From contig NZ_BALY01000005.1 in the NCBI RefSeq assembly GCF_000615445.1, forward strand, positions 1-64,000: a stretch of DNA of 64,000 nucleotides, read 5' to 3'. The position numbers and the translations under genes were made by a program. The stretch comes from Lactobacillus hamsteri DSM 5661 = JCM 6256 (GTDB taxonomy: Bacteria > Bacillota > Bacilli > Lactobacillales > Lactobacillaceae). The notes beneath the pieces were generated by a model. It saw only the letters and a list, made by a program, of their open reading frames with translations. It searched no databases and was not told where the DNA came from. Positions within the stretch are counted from its first letter, which is position 1. Each line of letters starts with the position of its first letter. Below are positions 10,201 to 17,885 of the stretch, one piece after another.

Positions 10201-10858
10201 ATGTCAAGAATGACACACCAACTGTAAGCAATGAAATAAGTGGAACAATTGGTGATCTAAACACAATAATCAATACAATAAAGATGAAGACAACAGTAAT
10301 TGCTTCTGTCTTCTTAATACCTTCTTGAATAGATTGTGAGAAGGCATTTTGCAAAATATCCGCACCAGTTACATAAGTACGAACGCCTTGCGTTTTAGCA
10401 GCATTACGGATTTGCGTTTCAACATCCCCAATACGACGATCTTCATTTCCGTCCTTCTTAGAAATGTTTAATTGCATTAACCACGTTGTGCCATCTTTTG
10501 ATTGAAGCTTCTTACGCGTTGCAACATTGGAATCTGGTGCCAAAACATCAGTAATTCCATATTTACTCTTATTATTTTGGAATTTGTCGACTGTGTTATT
10601 AATCGCAGCCTTATCAGCATCAGTTAACTTACCGTGTTCCTTATTAAAAACGATCGCAACTTCATAGGTATTCTTTTTCTTTTTACCCCAATCATTTTGG
10701 ATCGTTTGAGCAACTTCACTCTGGACGTTGCTTGGTAGTGAAATCGTTGAGTGTTCACTAGTTAATTGGCTAACATTCGGTAAAGCAATAACTGAGATGA
10801 GCAAAATTAAAATCCATGCGATCAGTGAGAAAACATGGTTTTTTAAAAACTTTTGCAC
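7229..10858 (-). CDS. MMPL/RND-family transporter with X-X-X-Leu-X-X-Gly heptad repeats
   Basis: A 1209-residue membrane protein of the MMPL branch of the RND superfamily, which exports lipids or hydrophobic drugs. An N-terminal membrane helix precedes an extracellular domain, then five or six helices (about 180-400). A very long extracellular insert (about 410-960) precedes the second helix bundle (about 1010-1195). The insert holds two blocks of seven-residue repeats with L at 1 and G at 4 (about 500-625 and 800-910), the xxxLxxG heptad type also found in YhgE/Pip proteins. The TetR regulator 26 bp upstream is co-transcribed. The substrate is unknown; resistance or envelope-lipid export are the usual guesses. 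Confidence 0.9.
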   Translation of the reverse strand: MQKFLKNHVFSLIAWILILLISVIALPNVSQLTSEHSTISLPSNVQSEVAQTIQNDWGKKKKNTYEVAIVFNKEHGKLTDADKAAINNTVDKFQNNKSKYGITDVLAPDSNVATRKKLQSKDGTTWLMQLNISKKDGNEDRRIGDVETQIRNAAKTQGVRTYVTGADILQNAFSQSIQEGIKKTEAITVVFIFIVLIIVFRSPIVPLISLLTVGVSFLTSFSIVTNLVQHANFPFSNFTQVFMVIVLFGIGTDYNILLYDKFKENLGKGMDKYKAMHDALRNAGKTILYSGSSILIGFTALSLAKFSVYQSAVGVAVGVATLLVVLLTLNPFFMAVLGKKMFWPVKEFNGESENKLWHGISSSTLKHPIIYLVVLAVVVIPFMLMYNGKLNYDDTDEIADSVPAKQGLLVVQKHFSEGMAEPSYLYIKSNHRLDNEKNLKLIDQLTKQLQASKDVSFATSVTQPYGEPIDQLYVNNQLGTVNDGVDQVRSGLGKLSKGSQKATTGAQQLQSGAEQLQDGTGRLQSGADQLQSGTVRLQAGAGRLQSGAQRLQAGANQLQNGTGTLVSGVNRLQTGAGRLESGTSSLVSGANRLQNGAGTLRTGSQSLATGTQQLVNGLNQLNNQLSTQMSGANKAQLAQLQTALPQINSGIQQLNQQVSGIDVNQYQSMLASLSKLEDSIKQAQQSSASKAAATYKSTLESSLASSGLSAEDQQKAAAAATKAFESAMGSVSNSSSASMPSVDTNALQSSLAQIGQLKTAVNQLATASNQALPGAATALNQLSSGLTQVQSAAQQGVAGAQRLQNGANRLSSGAGQLYNGLGTLSNGASSLGSGAAQLNSGLGTLSNGVGRLNSGAGQLSSGLGTLSNGAGQLNSGLAQGASGASQLANGVGQLNSGAGQLSSGAGRLASSMPKITNGLDEANNGLGQGGAYLQGLQSSAAANTFYIPKEFIKNEMFQKSIDVYLSPDKKSAMLIVVFDSNPSATEATKRSQELSAMAKKSLQGTALKNATVAMGGQSSKIEDTKNVASGDFVRTAAIMLVGIGIALMFVTRSLLQPVYILGTLLIAYFCSLSINQWIVKAVLGRDLLTWNTPFFSFIMLIALGVDYSIFLMTRYNELKEEGLSTPSERILKACGIIGTVVISAAVILGGTFAALIPSGIPTLIEVALTVIVGLLILVFIMPITLTAAVKLTYEGVDFSWGKNKKHNLK
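8130..9360 (-). repeat. Two blocks of 21-bp coding repeats (heptads)
   Basis: Roughly 8985-9360 encodes about sixteen units such as LQSGAEQ, LQDGTGR and LQAGANQ. Roughly 8130-8460 encodes about fourteen units such as LSSGAGQ, LNSGLGT and LSNGAGQ. The units are 21 bp and in frame, and DNA similarity between neighbours is high, so copy number may vary between strains. Confidence 0.85.
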
Positions 10859-10884
10859 TTCAACTTTCCTCCTAATCCTTACTC

Positions 10885-11445
10885 TTACTGCAGAACAGCT
10901 ACTGGTCTAACTAAGCGCAAAATCATTTTATGATAATTTTCATTAGCTTCATTTTTGCTTTCTGATGCAAAAGCAGTTGATTTATCTAAGAAAACATAGC
11001 CTAAAACAGCGCCTACTAAGGCATGAGATGAAATGGCATCATTTTTCTTTAAATTCAACTTTTCGCCCAAAGCAAAAATGTTGGATATCTCTTGATTAAT
11101 GGCATCATCTTTAGTGTATTCATTCAAGTGATAAAGAATACTGGACAATGTAGCATCATTTAAAACAAAGTTCCGTGTCACATCTGCAAAGGTCAATAAA
11201 GCATCCTGACCGGAAAGCCCCATCAAACTATCAACCAACTTGCCATGCAAAACCTTGATCCGGCTTGCACCAACTAAAGAAAGAAGCTGCTTGCGACCCG
11301 AAACATAATGATAAAGCGATTGTGAACGAACGCCTAAAGCTTTAGCCAAATTAGGCATTGTTGTTTCAGACAAACCTTTTTCACTAATTAATTCAATGGC
11401 TTTATCGATTACCTTGTTTAAATCAAGAGTTCTTTTTTGTGCCAT
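10885..11445 (-). CDS. TetR/AcrR-family regulator
   Basis: DNA-binding repressor of 186 residues. The N-terminal helix-turn-helix is clear (ISEKGLSETTMPNLAKALGV, then SQSLYHYVSGRKQLL), followed by a helical ligand domain with no recognisable pocket. The start at 11445 (MAQKRT) is preferred over the ATG at 11451, because GGGAGGG abuts the first ATG and sits about 7 nt before the second. It is the first gene of an operon with the MMPL transporter (26-bp gap) and probably controls that exporter and itself, as is usual for TetR-exporter pairs. Confidence 0.88.
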   Translation of the reverse strand: MAQKRTLDLNKVIDKAIELISEKGLSETTMPNLAKALGVRSQSLYHYVSGRKQLLSLVGASRIKVLHGKLVDSLMGLSGQDALLTFADVTRNFVLNDATLSSILYHLNEYTKDDAINQEISNIFALGEKLNLKKNDAISSHALVGAVLGYVFLDKSTAFASESKNEANENYHKMILRLVRPVAVLQ

Positions 11446-11538
11446 TTGCATCCCTCCCTTTTCATAGCATGATAATAATATATCACTACAGAATGAAGAT
11501 TACAATCTACAAAGTGTAAATTAGCAAAAATAAATGCA

Positions 11539-11577
11539 AAAAAATAAGATTATGCGCTTACATAATCTTATTTTCCT
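11539..11577 (-). terminator. Terminator
   Basis: The hairpin AATAAGATTATG / CATAATCTTATT with a 6-nt loop is followed on the minus strand by T7. It lies just past the stop of the beta-lactamase-fold gene. Confidence 0.85.
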
Positions 11578-11579
11578 AA

Positions 11580-12503
11580 TTAATGTTTATTTACCCATGT
11601 TTCAATGGTTTTACCCAACTTGGCAAAATTCTTATCGGTATTGCACCAAACTGACATACAGTATGAATGACCTCGATTTTGAACAATAGCAAACGCTGAA
11701 TTGTCATCTCCAATACCATAAGAAGTACCTGAAATTTTGCTAGTCAATTTATTCTTTTGACCATGCATTGTACCTAAAACAGTGTAGGCATGTTGTCGCT
11801 TCAAGACGCGACCTTGATACAGCCCTTTAAGCGTGGCATCTAAATCATTGGCCGTAGTATGCCCAACAGGATCAGATGAAAACTTACCGACAATTTCAGT
11901 TTGATCTGCACCGAACTCATGAGCAACTTGATTTACGTATTTTTTACCAACTTTTCTAAGTAAGGCATTTGCAGCAGTTTTATTGCCGCGCATCATTGCT
12001 TGACGCAAATATGCAATACCATAAGCCATATTAAGTTGGAGCATTTGCTCACCCTTAACAAGATCAGATTTTTTAATCTTGATTGCAGTTTTGCGTCCTA
12101 TTTTCCCACTTTGAGCTTTTTTATAAAGTGCTAAAAGCAAGTAAAGCTTCATCGTACCATTAGCATTCTGAACTCGTTTACTGTTGCCCAAACGCACATA
12201 TTTAGATGAATTATTCAAATCTTGAAAGGCAACCTGATAAGTATTATCTTTGCCCATTACACTTTGAATCTTCTTAGCTAATTTCTTTTGGCTGCCTTTT
12301 TCCACAGTGACATTTGTAGCATATTCAGTTGAAGTGATTTTAGGAGCTTGAGGTTCTTTAATAGGTGCCTTCTTTTGCTTTTGACTTGTTTTAGGCTCAA
12401 CAACCTTCAATTCAGAATTTTCAACACGGTGCATGTTAGATGTATAAAGTACAAAAGCAAGGATCGTTACAAAAAGAGAACGAATAAATATTTTATTTTT
12501 CAT
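11580..12503 (-). CDS. Beta-lactamase-fold serine-hydrolase-like protein, nucleophile missing
   Basis: Exported or membrane-anchored protein of 307 residues. An N-terminal hydrophobic segment (about 5-22) is followed by a K/P/Q-rich linker and a class A beta-lactamase-like domain (about 75-305). The position of the SxxK motif reads GTMK in NANGTMKLYLLLALY: the lysine is kept but the serine is glycine (codon GGT). The SDN-like position is RGNKTAANALL. It is therefore unlikely to be an active lactamase or D,D-peptidase and may bind peptidoglycan or a partner. It is followed by a terminator and lies 12 bp downstream of corA, so the two may share a transcript. Confidence 0.75.
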   Translation of the reverse strand: MKNKIFIRSLFVTILAFVLYTSNMHRVENSELKVVEPKTSQKQKKAPIKEPQAPKITSTEYATNVTVEKGSQKKLAKKIQSVMGKDNTYQVAFQDLNNSSKYVRLGNSKRVQNANGTMKLYLLLALYKKAQSGKIGRKTAIKIKKSDLVKGEQMLQLNMAYGIAYLRQAMMRGNKTAANALLRKVGKKYVNQVAHEFGADQTEIVGKFSSDPVGHTTANDLDATLKGLYQGRVLKRQHAYTVLGTMHGQKNKLTSKISGTSYGIGDDNSAFAIVQNRGHSYCMSVWCNTDKNFAKLGKTIETWVNKH

Positions 12504-12515
12504 AATAGCCTCAAT

Positions 12516-13433
12516 CTAGAAGAAATGGTGCTTTCGCATCAAAATTACTAGCCAAATCATTAGCGCTACAGTAATAATTGTTACCATAATCCAGTCAAAC
12601 GAACTATGCAACATCGGCAAAGACACGTTCATTCCATAAAATCCCGTCATAATAGTAGGAACTGTAAGTACTAATGACCAAACCGTCAAGAATTGCATAG
12701 TATCGTTCAAGTTATTATTCATCATATTGTTCGATGTAGCAGACAAAGTTTTTGTAACTTGTTGAGAAATCTGAATCATTTCTGCAGACTGGTTTGATTC
12801 AATTAAAACATCGTCTAAGCGTTCACGCGCAGTCTTAGTAAATTCTAATTTAGAATGATCCAAACTATGAAGCATGATTAAATCAGTCTGAATAGAACTA
12901 GAAAGATAAACCAAACTTTTTTCAATATTAGAAAGTTCAACTAAATCTTTGTTGTTAATATCATCAGAAAGTTTTTGATCCAAACTATTTCTTTCTACAT
13001 CAAGCTGCGTTACTGCCCGCTGGAAGTATTGAGATGCATAAAGCAAAAAAATCATCAAAAGTTCAGTAACATCTTTAGCCTCAGAAAGACGATGGCGCAT
13101 TTGTTCATCATTAAACTCATCAAAGACATAACTAGTTGATTCTGTATGGAAAGTAAAAACATTTTCTCCAACCACCAAAAGCGTAATTGGGTGGGATGTA
13201 AAGTGCTTAATTGAATTAGTTGGCCAAATTGGCACATCATAAACCAACAAGTGACTATGCGTATGAACGTCATAATCGTAGTGCGGACGTTCGTGACGGT
13301 CGGAAATATATGAAATAATATCCGGCGTAAAGTTAAACTCATCCTGTAATTTATTACTGTCCTGTTCACTTAAGTTGCTGATATCATACCATTTGTATTT
13401 TGTTTCAATGGGGAAATTTTGTTGCCTAATCAA
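12516..13433 (-). CDS. corA: CorA-family divalent cation (Mg2+/Co2+) transporter
   Basis: A 305-residue CorA-like channel. A cytosolic alpha/beta domain and long helical stalk are followed by two C-terminal membrane helices. The signature GMN lies in FYGMNVSLPM at about residue 267, at the end of the first helix. The start codon is TTG (TTGATTAGGC), supported by AGGTGAGG just upstream. Such proteins assemble as pentamers in the membrane and carry Mg2+ or other divalent ions inward. The extracellular loop is not the canonical MPEL, so the ion preference is uncertain. Confidence 0.88.
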   Translation of the reverse strand: MIRQQNFPIETKYKWYDISNLSEQDSNKLQDEFNFTPDIISYISDRHERPHYDYDVHTHSHLLVYDVPIWPTNSIKHFTSHPITLLVVGENVFTFHTESTSYVFDEFNDEQMRHRLSEAKDVTELLMIFLLYASQYFQRAVTQLDVERNSLDQKLSDDINNKDLVELSNIEKSLVYLSSSIQTDLIMLHSLDHSKLEFTKTARERLDDVLIESNQSAEMIQISQQVTKTLSATSNNMMNNNLNDTMQFLTVWSLVLTVPTIMTGFYGMNVSLPMLHSSFDWIMVTIITVALMIWLVILMRKHHFF

Positions 13434-13498
13434 CTAGCCTCACCTCTGCACAATTATTTTCAATATTCACTCTACTATCTTATCATTTTCAGGACATT

Positions 13499-13528
13499 AA
13501 AAAACAGACCTAATAGGTCTGTTTTTCT
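13499..13528 (-). terminator. Terminator of the ugp operon
   Basis: The hairpin AAACAGACC / GGTCTGTTT with a short loop lies between the ugpB stop and the start of corA. It would end leftward transcription of the ABC operon. Confidence 0.8.
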
Positions 13529-13555
13529 AAAGCTTAATTAAATTGATATTTAGTT

Positions 13556-14854
13556 TTATTGCTTCCAAGCAGCATCAAACTTAGATTTACCAGTATTAAT
13601 TGCATTATTAACATTTTGGTTCTTTTGTGCAGCTGCAAGGATAGTTTGCATAATATTGCTCAATTGACTAAATGCAGCGTTTGAGTTCTTAGCAACTGGA
13701 ACACTGTACAAGTTCTTCATTGAATCTTCAAGTTTAGCAGGAAGCTTAATGTCCTTGTTTGACTTGTATTCTTCTGAATCAATTGCAGCATTGTTTACAG
13801 GAATGTAACCAGTAGCGTTAGCCCACTTAATTTGGCTTGACTTAGATACTAAGAACTTAATGTACTTAAATGCTGCTGCCTTTTGTTCTGCAGTGGCATG
13901 ATTGAACATGTAAATGTCAGTACCTTGTTCCATAGTGTACTTGCCTGGACGAGGAGCAACATCGTAAGTAAACTTATCGCCTACACCTTGCTTAACAAAG
14001 CCTTCACCTGCAGAAGTTCCGATAAACATAGCAACTTTTTCGTTAGCAAATGGGCCTGATAAGTAGTGTTCTGAACCAGCTACTCTGAAGTAACCCTTCT
14101 TAATACCGTCTGCATAGTAGTTAATAACTTTCTTTGAAGTTGAACCGCTAAAGTTAATCTTGTTAGTAAAGTCAACGCCGTTGTTCTTCATACCAATTAC
14201 GTAGTAGTTTGGAAGTGAATCAAAGCCGGCACCAACAACCTTATGATTACTCTTCTTGTAAATAGTTTCTGAAACTTGCTTAAGTTCATCCATGGTAGTA
14301 GGAACTTTCTTAATACCATATTTCTTAAACATGTCCTTGTTGTAAGTAAGAGTTTCGATTGACTTGTTAAATGGAATACCATATTGAGTTCCCTTAATCT
14401 TAGCACCGTCTAACAATTCAGTTCTAAGGTCTGAAGCTTTAGCACTGCCCCAACCAACATTCTTATTGTTAATGTATGGTGTCAAGTTAACAAGCATCTT
14501 GTTTTGTGCAGCATTCCAAAGCCAATCTGGGTAAGCTTGCGTAATAGTAGGCAAGTTATTTGGTGATTGCAAAGTAGAATTGATCTTAGCTTGCAAATCA
14601 TTGTATGCGCCTTGGTTTTCAAGCTTAACAGTGATCTTAGGATTTTCTTTTTCGAATTCCTTAGTCAATTCTTTCAAAGTTGATTGTTGCACACCAACCA
14701 TACCATGCCAGAAAACAACATTAGTTTTCTTGGTAATCTTTGATGGAATCTTCTCAGAACTTGAAGAAGAATTGCTGCCATTTGAACAAGCTGCAGTTCC
14801 AATCAAAGCTAAACCAGCAACAGCTGCCATAGCAAGTTTCTTAGTAAACTTCAT
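13556..14854 (-). CDS. ugpB: ABC transporter substrate-binding lipoprotein (UgpB-like)
   Basis: Extracellular sugar or glycerol-phosphate binding protein of family 1, 432 residues. The signal ends in a lipobox (LIGTAAC, cysteine at about 23) followed by a serine-rich linker. VVFWHGMVGVQQ at the mature N-terminus, and the later AYPDWLWNAAQ and GIPFNKSIETLTYNK, are typical of UgpB proteins. The start at 14854 (MKFTKK) has GGAGG upstream; the longer frame begins at a TTG inside that region. It is the last gene of the operon with ugpC, ugpA and ugpE. The ligand is inferred as sn-glycerol-3-phosphate or glycerophosphodiesters. Confidence 0.85.
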   Translation of the reverse strand: MKFTKKLAMAAVAGLALIGTAACSNGSNSSSSSEKIPSKITKKTNVVFWHGMVGVQQSTLKELTKEFEKENPKITVKLENQGAYNDLQAKINSTLQSPNNLPTITQAYPDWLWNAAQNKMLVNLTPYINNKNVGWGSAKASDLRTELLDGAKIKGTQYGIPFNKSIETLTYNKDMFKKYGIKKVPTTMDELKQVSETIYKKSNHKVVGAGFDSLPNYYVIGMKNNGVDFTNKINFSGSTSKKVINYYADGIKKGYFRVAGSEHYLSGPFANEKVAMFIGTSAGEGFVKQGVGDKFTYDVAPRPGKYTMEQGTDIYMFNHATAEQKAAAFKYIKFLVSKSSQIKWANATGYIPVNNAAIDSEEYKSNKDIKLPAKLEDSMKNLYSVPVAKNSNAAFSQLSNIMQTILAAAQKNQNVNNAINTGKSKFDAAWKQ

Positions 14855-14905
14855 TTGGATATATCCTCCCAAAAATAAAAACTAAATAACAATTTTTTGA
14901 TTCAA

Positions 14906-16207
14906 CTAAAGCGTGACAACTTGACCACGTTTAGGTAAAATCCGCTCACCATATGGGTTCTCTTCCAACTCAGGATGCAATGTGTGCACCGGAACTAAAA
15001 TAGCTGGCTGAACCTCTGAAATAATTTGCTTGAGTTCTTTTTCATCGGCATGTCCTGAACAGCGCAATGCTTTAAACTCAATATCATGTTTAGCAAAATT
15101 TTCTACAAAAGGCTTATATGCCGGATCAAAATCACCTAATGGTTCAGCATTAGAGTGAATATATAAACCGCCCTTTTGTAAGGAATCACAATCGCCGACT
15201 GTTTGCCAAAGGTATTTGTGATCATCATCAAGCAAGTCACTATAGGCGATTTCTAGCTCCGGCTTTAGATCCGCAAACTTCCCTTCCCCTGGCAAGTAAT
15301 AGTAAGGATAATCCTCATTCAAACTCTCTTTAATTAAATGCGCTCTTTGAGCATGAAGAACCACTTTACGTGGTGAATCAGAAATAATTCTGAGCAAACG
15401 TTCAACATTCGTTGGATAAGTATTAAAAGTAATTTGACGTTTAGGGTTGTCATTTTGCAAACGCACAACCTCTTCTGTCAATTCTACTTCATTTTTAATT
15501 CCTGTAAACTCTTCGCTTTGTTCTTCATTCTTGCGTTCTGGCCAAGAAACTCCTGTCCCTTCAATGATAAACATATCGCTGCCTTTAGCAGCTGCCAAGA
15601 ATTCATGAACCCAATCTGGATGATAACCATGAAGACGAACATCCCCAGTAAAAGAAATCTTCTTATCAGGCGTTTTAACGATCAAGCCTGTAGCACCATA
15701 TGCATCATGATCGCTTGGCCAAACTTCCATGGTAATATCACCAACTTGGATCGGCTTTTTGTATTCCGCAGAAATAATCGGACGCGTATAACCTTTTTCG
15801 TGACCTGCGGCCGGAAGAAGAAAATCGCCTTTTTCATTTAAAGCAAGAAGCAAATGTGCCGTAATAGGTCCCGCATAAAGCGGAATTTCTGGGGCAAGCA
15901 AGTTCAACGCCTTACTGTGATCCAAGTGAAGGTGGGAAATGAAGGCTGCGGCATGTTCCCAGCGCTTAGTATCAATTTCTTTTCCTGTTACTTTAGGATC
16001 ATAAAAATTAGGAACATCACCAATCAACTTATATTTGATTAAAGTATCATAGTCTTCATCATCCATGCTTAAACCAAGTTCTGGACGATAAACTTCACCT
16101 AAGTCAAACAAAATATGTGACTTATTATAGGCTACTTCAATCATCGGACCGCCAATAGTGGTCAAGCCGTTATAAAAAGTTACGGTTGTTTTATCCTTTA
16201 AGGTCAT
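14906..16207 (-). CDS. RNase J-like metallo-beta-lactamase-fold hydrolase
   Basis: Cytosolic 433-residue metallo-hydrolase. The metal motif is SHLHLDHSKAL (HxHxDH), followed by SDHDAYG and FTGDVRLHG. Near the C-terminus CSGHADEKEL and VPVHTLHPE match the RNase J / beta-CASP layout. The start overlaps the end of ugpE by 17 bp, and ugpB follows after 51 bp, so it belongs to the ABC operon. It may act on the imported phosphodiester in place of UgpQ, or it may be a nuclease; neither is shown. The ribosome site lies inside ugpE. Confidence 0.8.
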   Translation of the reverse strand: MTLKDKTTVTFYNGLTTIGGPMIEVAYNKSHILFDLGEVYRPELGLSMDDEDYDTLIKYKLIGDVPNFYDPKVTGKEIDTKRWEHAAAFISHLHLDHSKALNLLAPEIPLYAGPITAHLLLALNEKGDFLLPAAGHEKGYTRPIISAEYKKPIQVGDITMEVWPSDHDAYGATGLIVKTPDKKISFTGDVRLHGYHPDWVHEFLAAAKGSDMFIIEGTGVSWPERKNEEQSEEFTGIKNEVELTEEVVRLQNDNPKRQITFNTYPTNVERLLRIISDSPRKVVLHAQRAHLIKESLNEDYPYYYLPGEGKFADLKPELEIAYSDLLDDDHKYLWQTVGDCDSLQKGGLYIHSNAEPLGDFDPAYKPFVENFAKHDIEFKALRCSGHADEKELKQIISEVQPAILVPVHTLHPELEENPYGERILPKRGQVVTL

Positions 16208-17015
16208 TGCGAACTACTCCTCGAATAATTTGTTTTCTAAAAATGAAGTACAAAATCAAAATTGGTAAAACAGTCAACGTTGCAGCCGCAAGCTGTAATT
16301 CTGTTTCACTACCAGCATCAGATGCAAATGCTGTCAAACCATTGTTCAACAATCTCATGCTATCTTCGTTGGTTACCAATAATGGCCATAAGAATGAATT
16401 CCAACCAGAAATAAAGCTAAGAAGTCCTACAGTGAATAATCCACCTTTTGACATTGGTACCAAAATACGCCAAATATATTCCCAGTCGCTAGCTCCATTA
16501 ATTTTGGCTGCTTTATAAATTGTTTCTGAAATTGAGCCAAAGTAGCTTTGAAGATAGTACATGTAGAAAATTGAAGTTAAGAAAGGCAATACCAAACCAA
16601 TGTATGTATTAAGTAAACCTAATCTAGCAATAGTGTTGTAGTTTGTAAAGATAATTGCTTCACCAGGAACCATCAACAATGAAAGTAAAATTCCTTGAAT
16701 AATTCCTTTGCCTTTAAACTTTAAATTAACCATTGCAAACGCACCAAGCAACGCGTTAAACAAACTAACAATAGTTGTTACGCTTGCAGTGATAAATGTG
16801 TTTAAAAAGTACCGAGCAAACGGTGCTTGTGCAAAGACTCTTGAAAAGTTGCCCCATTGTGGATTTTTAGGAATTAAAGTTGGTGGGATCTTAGTCGTTT
16901 CTTGGAAAGTCATAAGTCCACCCAAAATCATGTAAACGAATGGGAAGATGGTAATAATTGCGAAAATCACCAAGATTACATAAGCAATTAATGTGCCCCA
17001 TCGAATTTTCTTCAT
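16191..17015 (-). CDS. ugpE: ABC transporter permease (UgpE-like)
   Basis: Inner-membrane permease of the carbohydrate CUT1 class, 274 residues with six predicted helices. The EAA loop that contacts the ATPase is INGASDWEYIWRILVP. It lies 3 bp after ugpA and overlaps the next gene by 17 bp, so the operon is tightly coupled. It should form the translocation pore with UgpA. Confidence 0.88.
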   Translation of the reverse strand: MKKIRWGTLIAYVILVIFAIITIFPFVYMILGGLMTFQETTKIPPTLIPKNPQWGNFSRVFAQAPFARYFLNTFITASVTTIVSLFNALLGAFAMVNLKFKGKGIIQGILLSLLMVPGEAIIFTNYNTIARLGLLNTYIGLVLPFLTSIFYMYYLQSYFGSISETIYKAAKINGASDWEYIWRILVPMSKGGLFTVGLLSFISGWNSFLWPLLVTNEDSMRLLNNGLTAFASDAGSETELQLAAATLTVLPILILYFIFRKQIIRGVVRNDLKG

Positions 17016-17018
17016 TTT

Positions 17019-17885
17019 TTACCGTCCTCCAATCTTCTTCATCATCTTGCGTTGCAAGAAAGTTACAAACAAAATGATGATAAACAATACAACTGTCGCA
17101 GCCATAGCCACACCAGGAGTTCCTACAATTTGGAATTTGTTATAAATGTAGAACACTGCTGTTGTTGCAGAGTTTCCGACTCCGGCTTGACCATTGAACA
17201 AAGCATATACAGAAGTATAAATCTTGAAGGCAGCAATGATATTCATTGTAAGCAAGAAAGCGATGGTTGGTACAAGTTGCGGCATAGTGATTCGCCAAAA
17301 CTTTTCTGTTCCTGTAGCGCCGTACATATCAGCAATTGTGTAGTAATTAGGATCGATATTTCTAAGCGCACCCATCAAAATAACAATGTTAAATGCCAAG
17401 CTTGTCCATACCCCAAAGATAATAATTGTTGTAAGTGACATCGCTGGATCATCAATCCAGTTAGGGGCAGGCAAATGCATTGCTCTTAAAATGAAATTAA
17501 GCATACCGTATTCACCGTTAAAGATATAACGGAATACGATACCGATCGCAATCGTACTTGTTACGTATGGCATAAAGAATGTAGTTTCAAATAAAGCTTT
17601 ATTTTTAACTTTACTGAAAATAAACCACGCAAGCATGATTGAAATTGCTAATGCTACAGGCACTGAAATCAATGCATACAAAATCGTGTTTCTAATAGCG
17701 AGCCAAAATTCTGGATCTTTAAATATATATTGATAGTTGCTAAAACCTGACCATGAAAGATTAATCAAAGAACCACTTTGAAAACTCATGATAAAGGCAC
17801 GAATAATTGGCCAAATACTAAAGAAAGAAACAAAGATAATGGTTGGCGCTAAAAAGAGCCAGGCTTTCTTTTGATTAGTCTTCAT
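17019..17885 (-). CDS. ugpA: ABC transporter permease (UgpA-like)
   Basis: Partner permease of 288 residues with six helices. WLFLAPTIIFVSFFSIWPI is the usual first segment, and the EAA loop is MYGATGTEKFWRITMP. The start codon overlaps the ugpC stop (TAATG). Together with UgpE, UgpC and UgpB it makes a complete importer. Confidence 0.88.
   Translation of the reverse strand: MKTNQKKAWLFLAPTIIFVSFFSIWPIIRAFIMSFQSGSLINLSWSGFSNYQYIFKDPEFWLAIRNTILYALISVPVALAISIMLAWFIFSKVKNKALFETTFFMPYVTSTIAIGIVFRYIFNGEYGMLNFILRAMHLPAPNWIDDPAMSLTTIIIFGVWTSLAFNIVILMGALRNIDPNYYTIADMYGATGTEKFWRITMPQLVPTIAFLLTMNIIAAFKIYTSVYALFNGQAGVGNSATTAVFYIYNKFQIVGTPGVAMAATVVLFIIILFVTFLQRKMMKKIGGR

Noticed and set aside
11539..11577. 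cre-like TGTAAGCG
   Set aside because: On the minus strand it lies in the arm and loop of a terminator hairpin and is not in a promoter.
15434..15841. 135-residue plus-strand frame
   Set aside because: It is antisense to the metallo-hydrolase, whose motifs are complete on the other strand.
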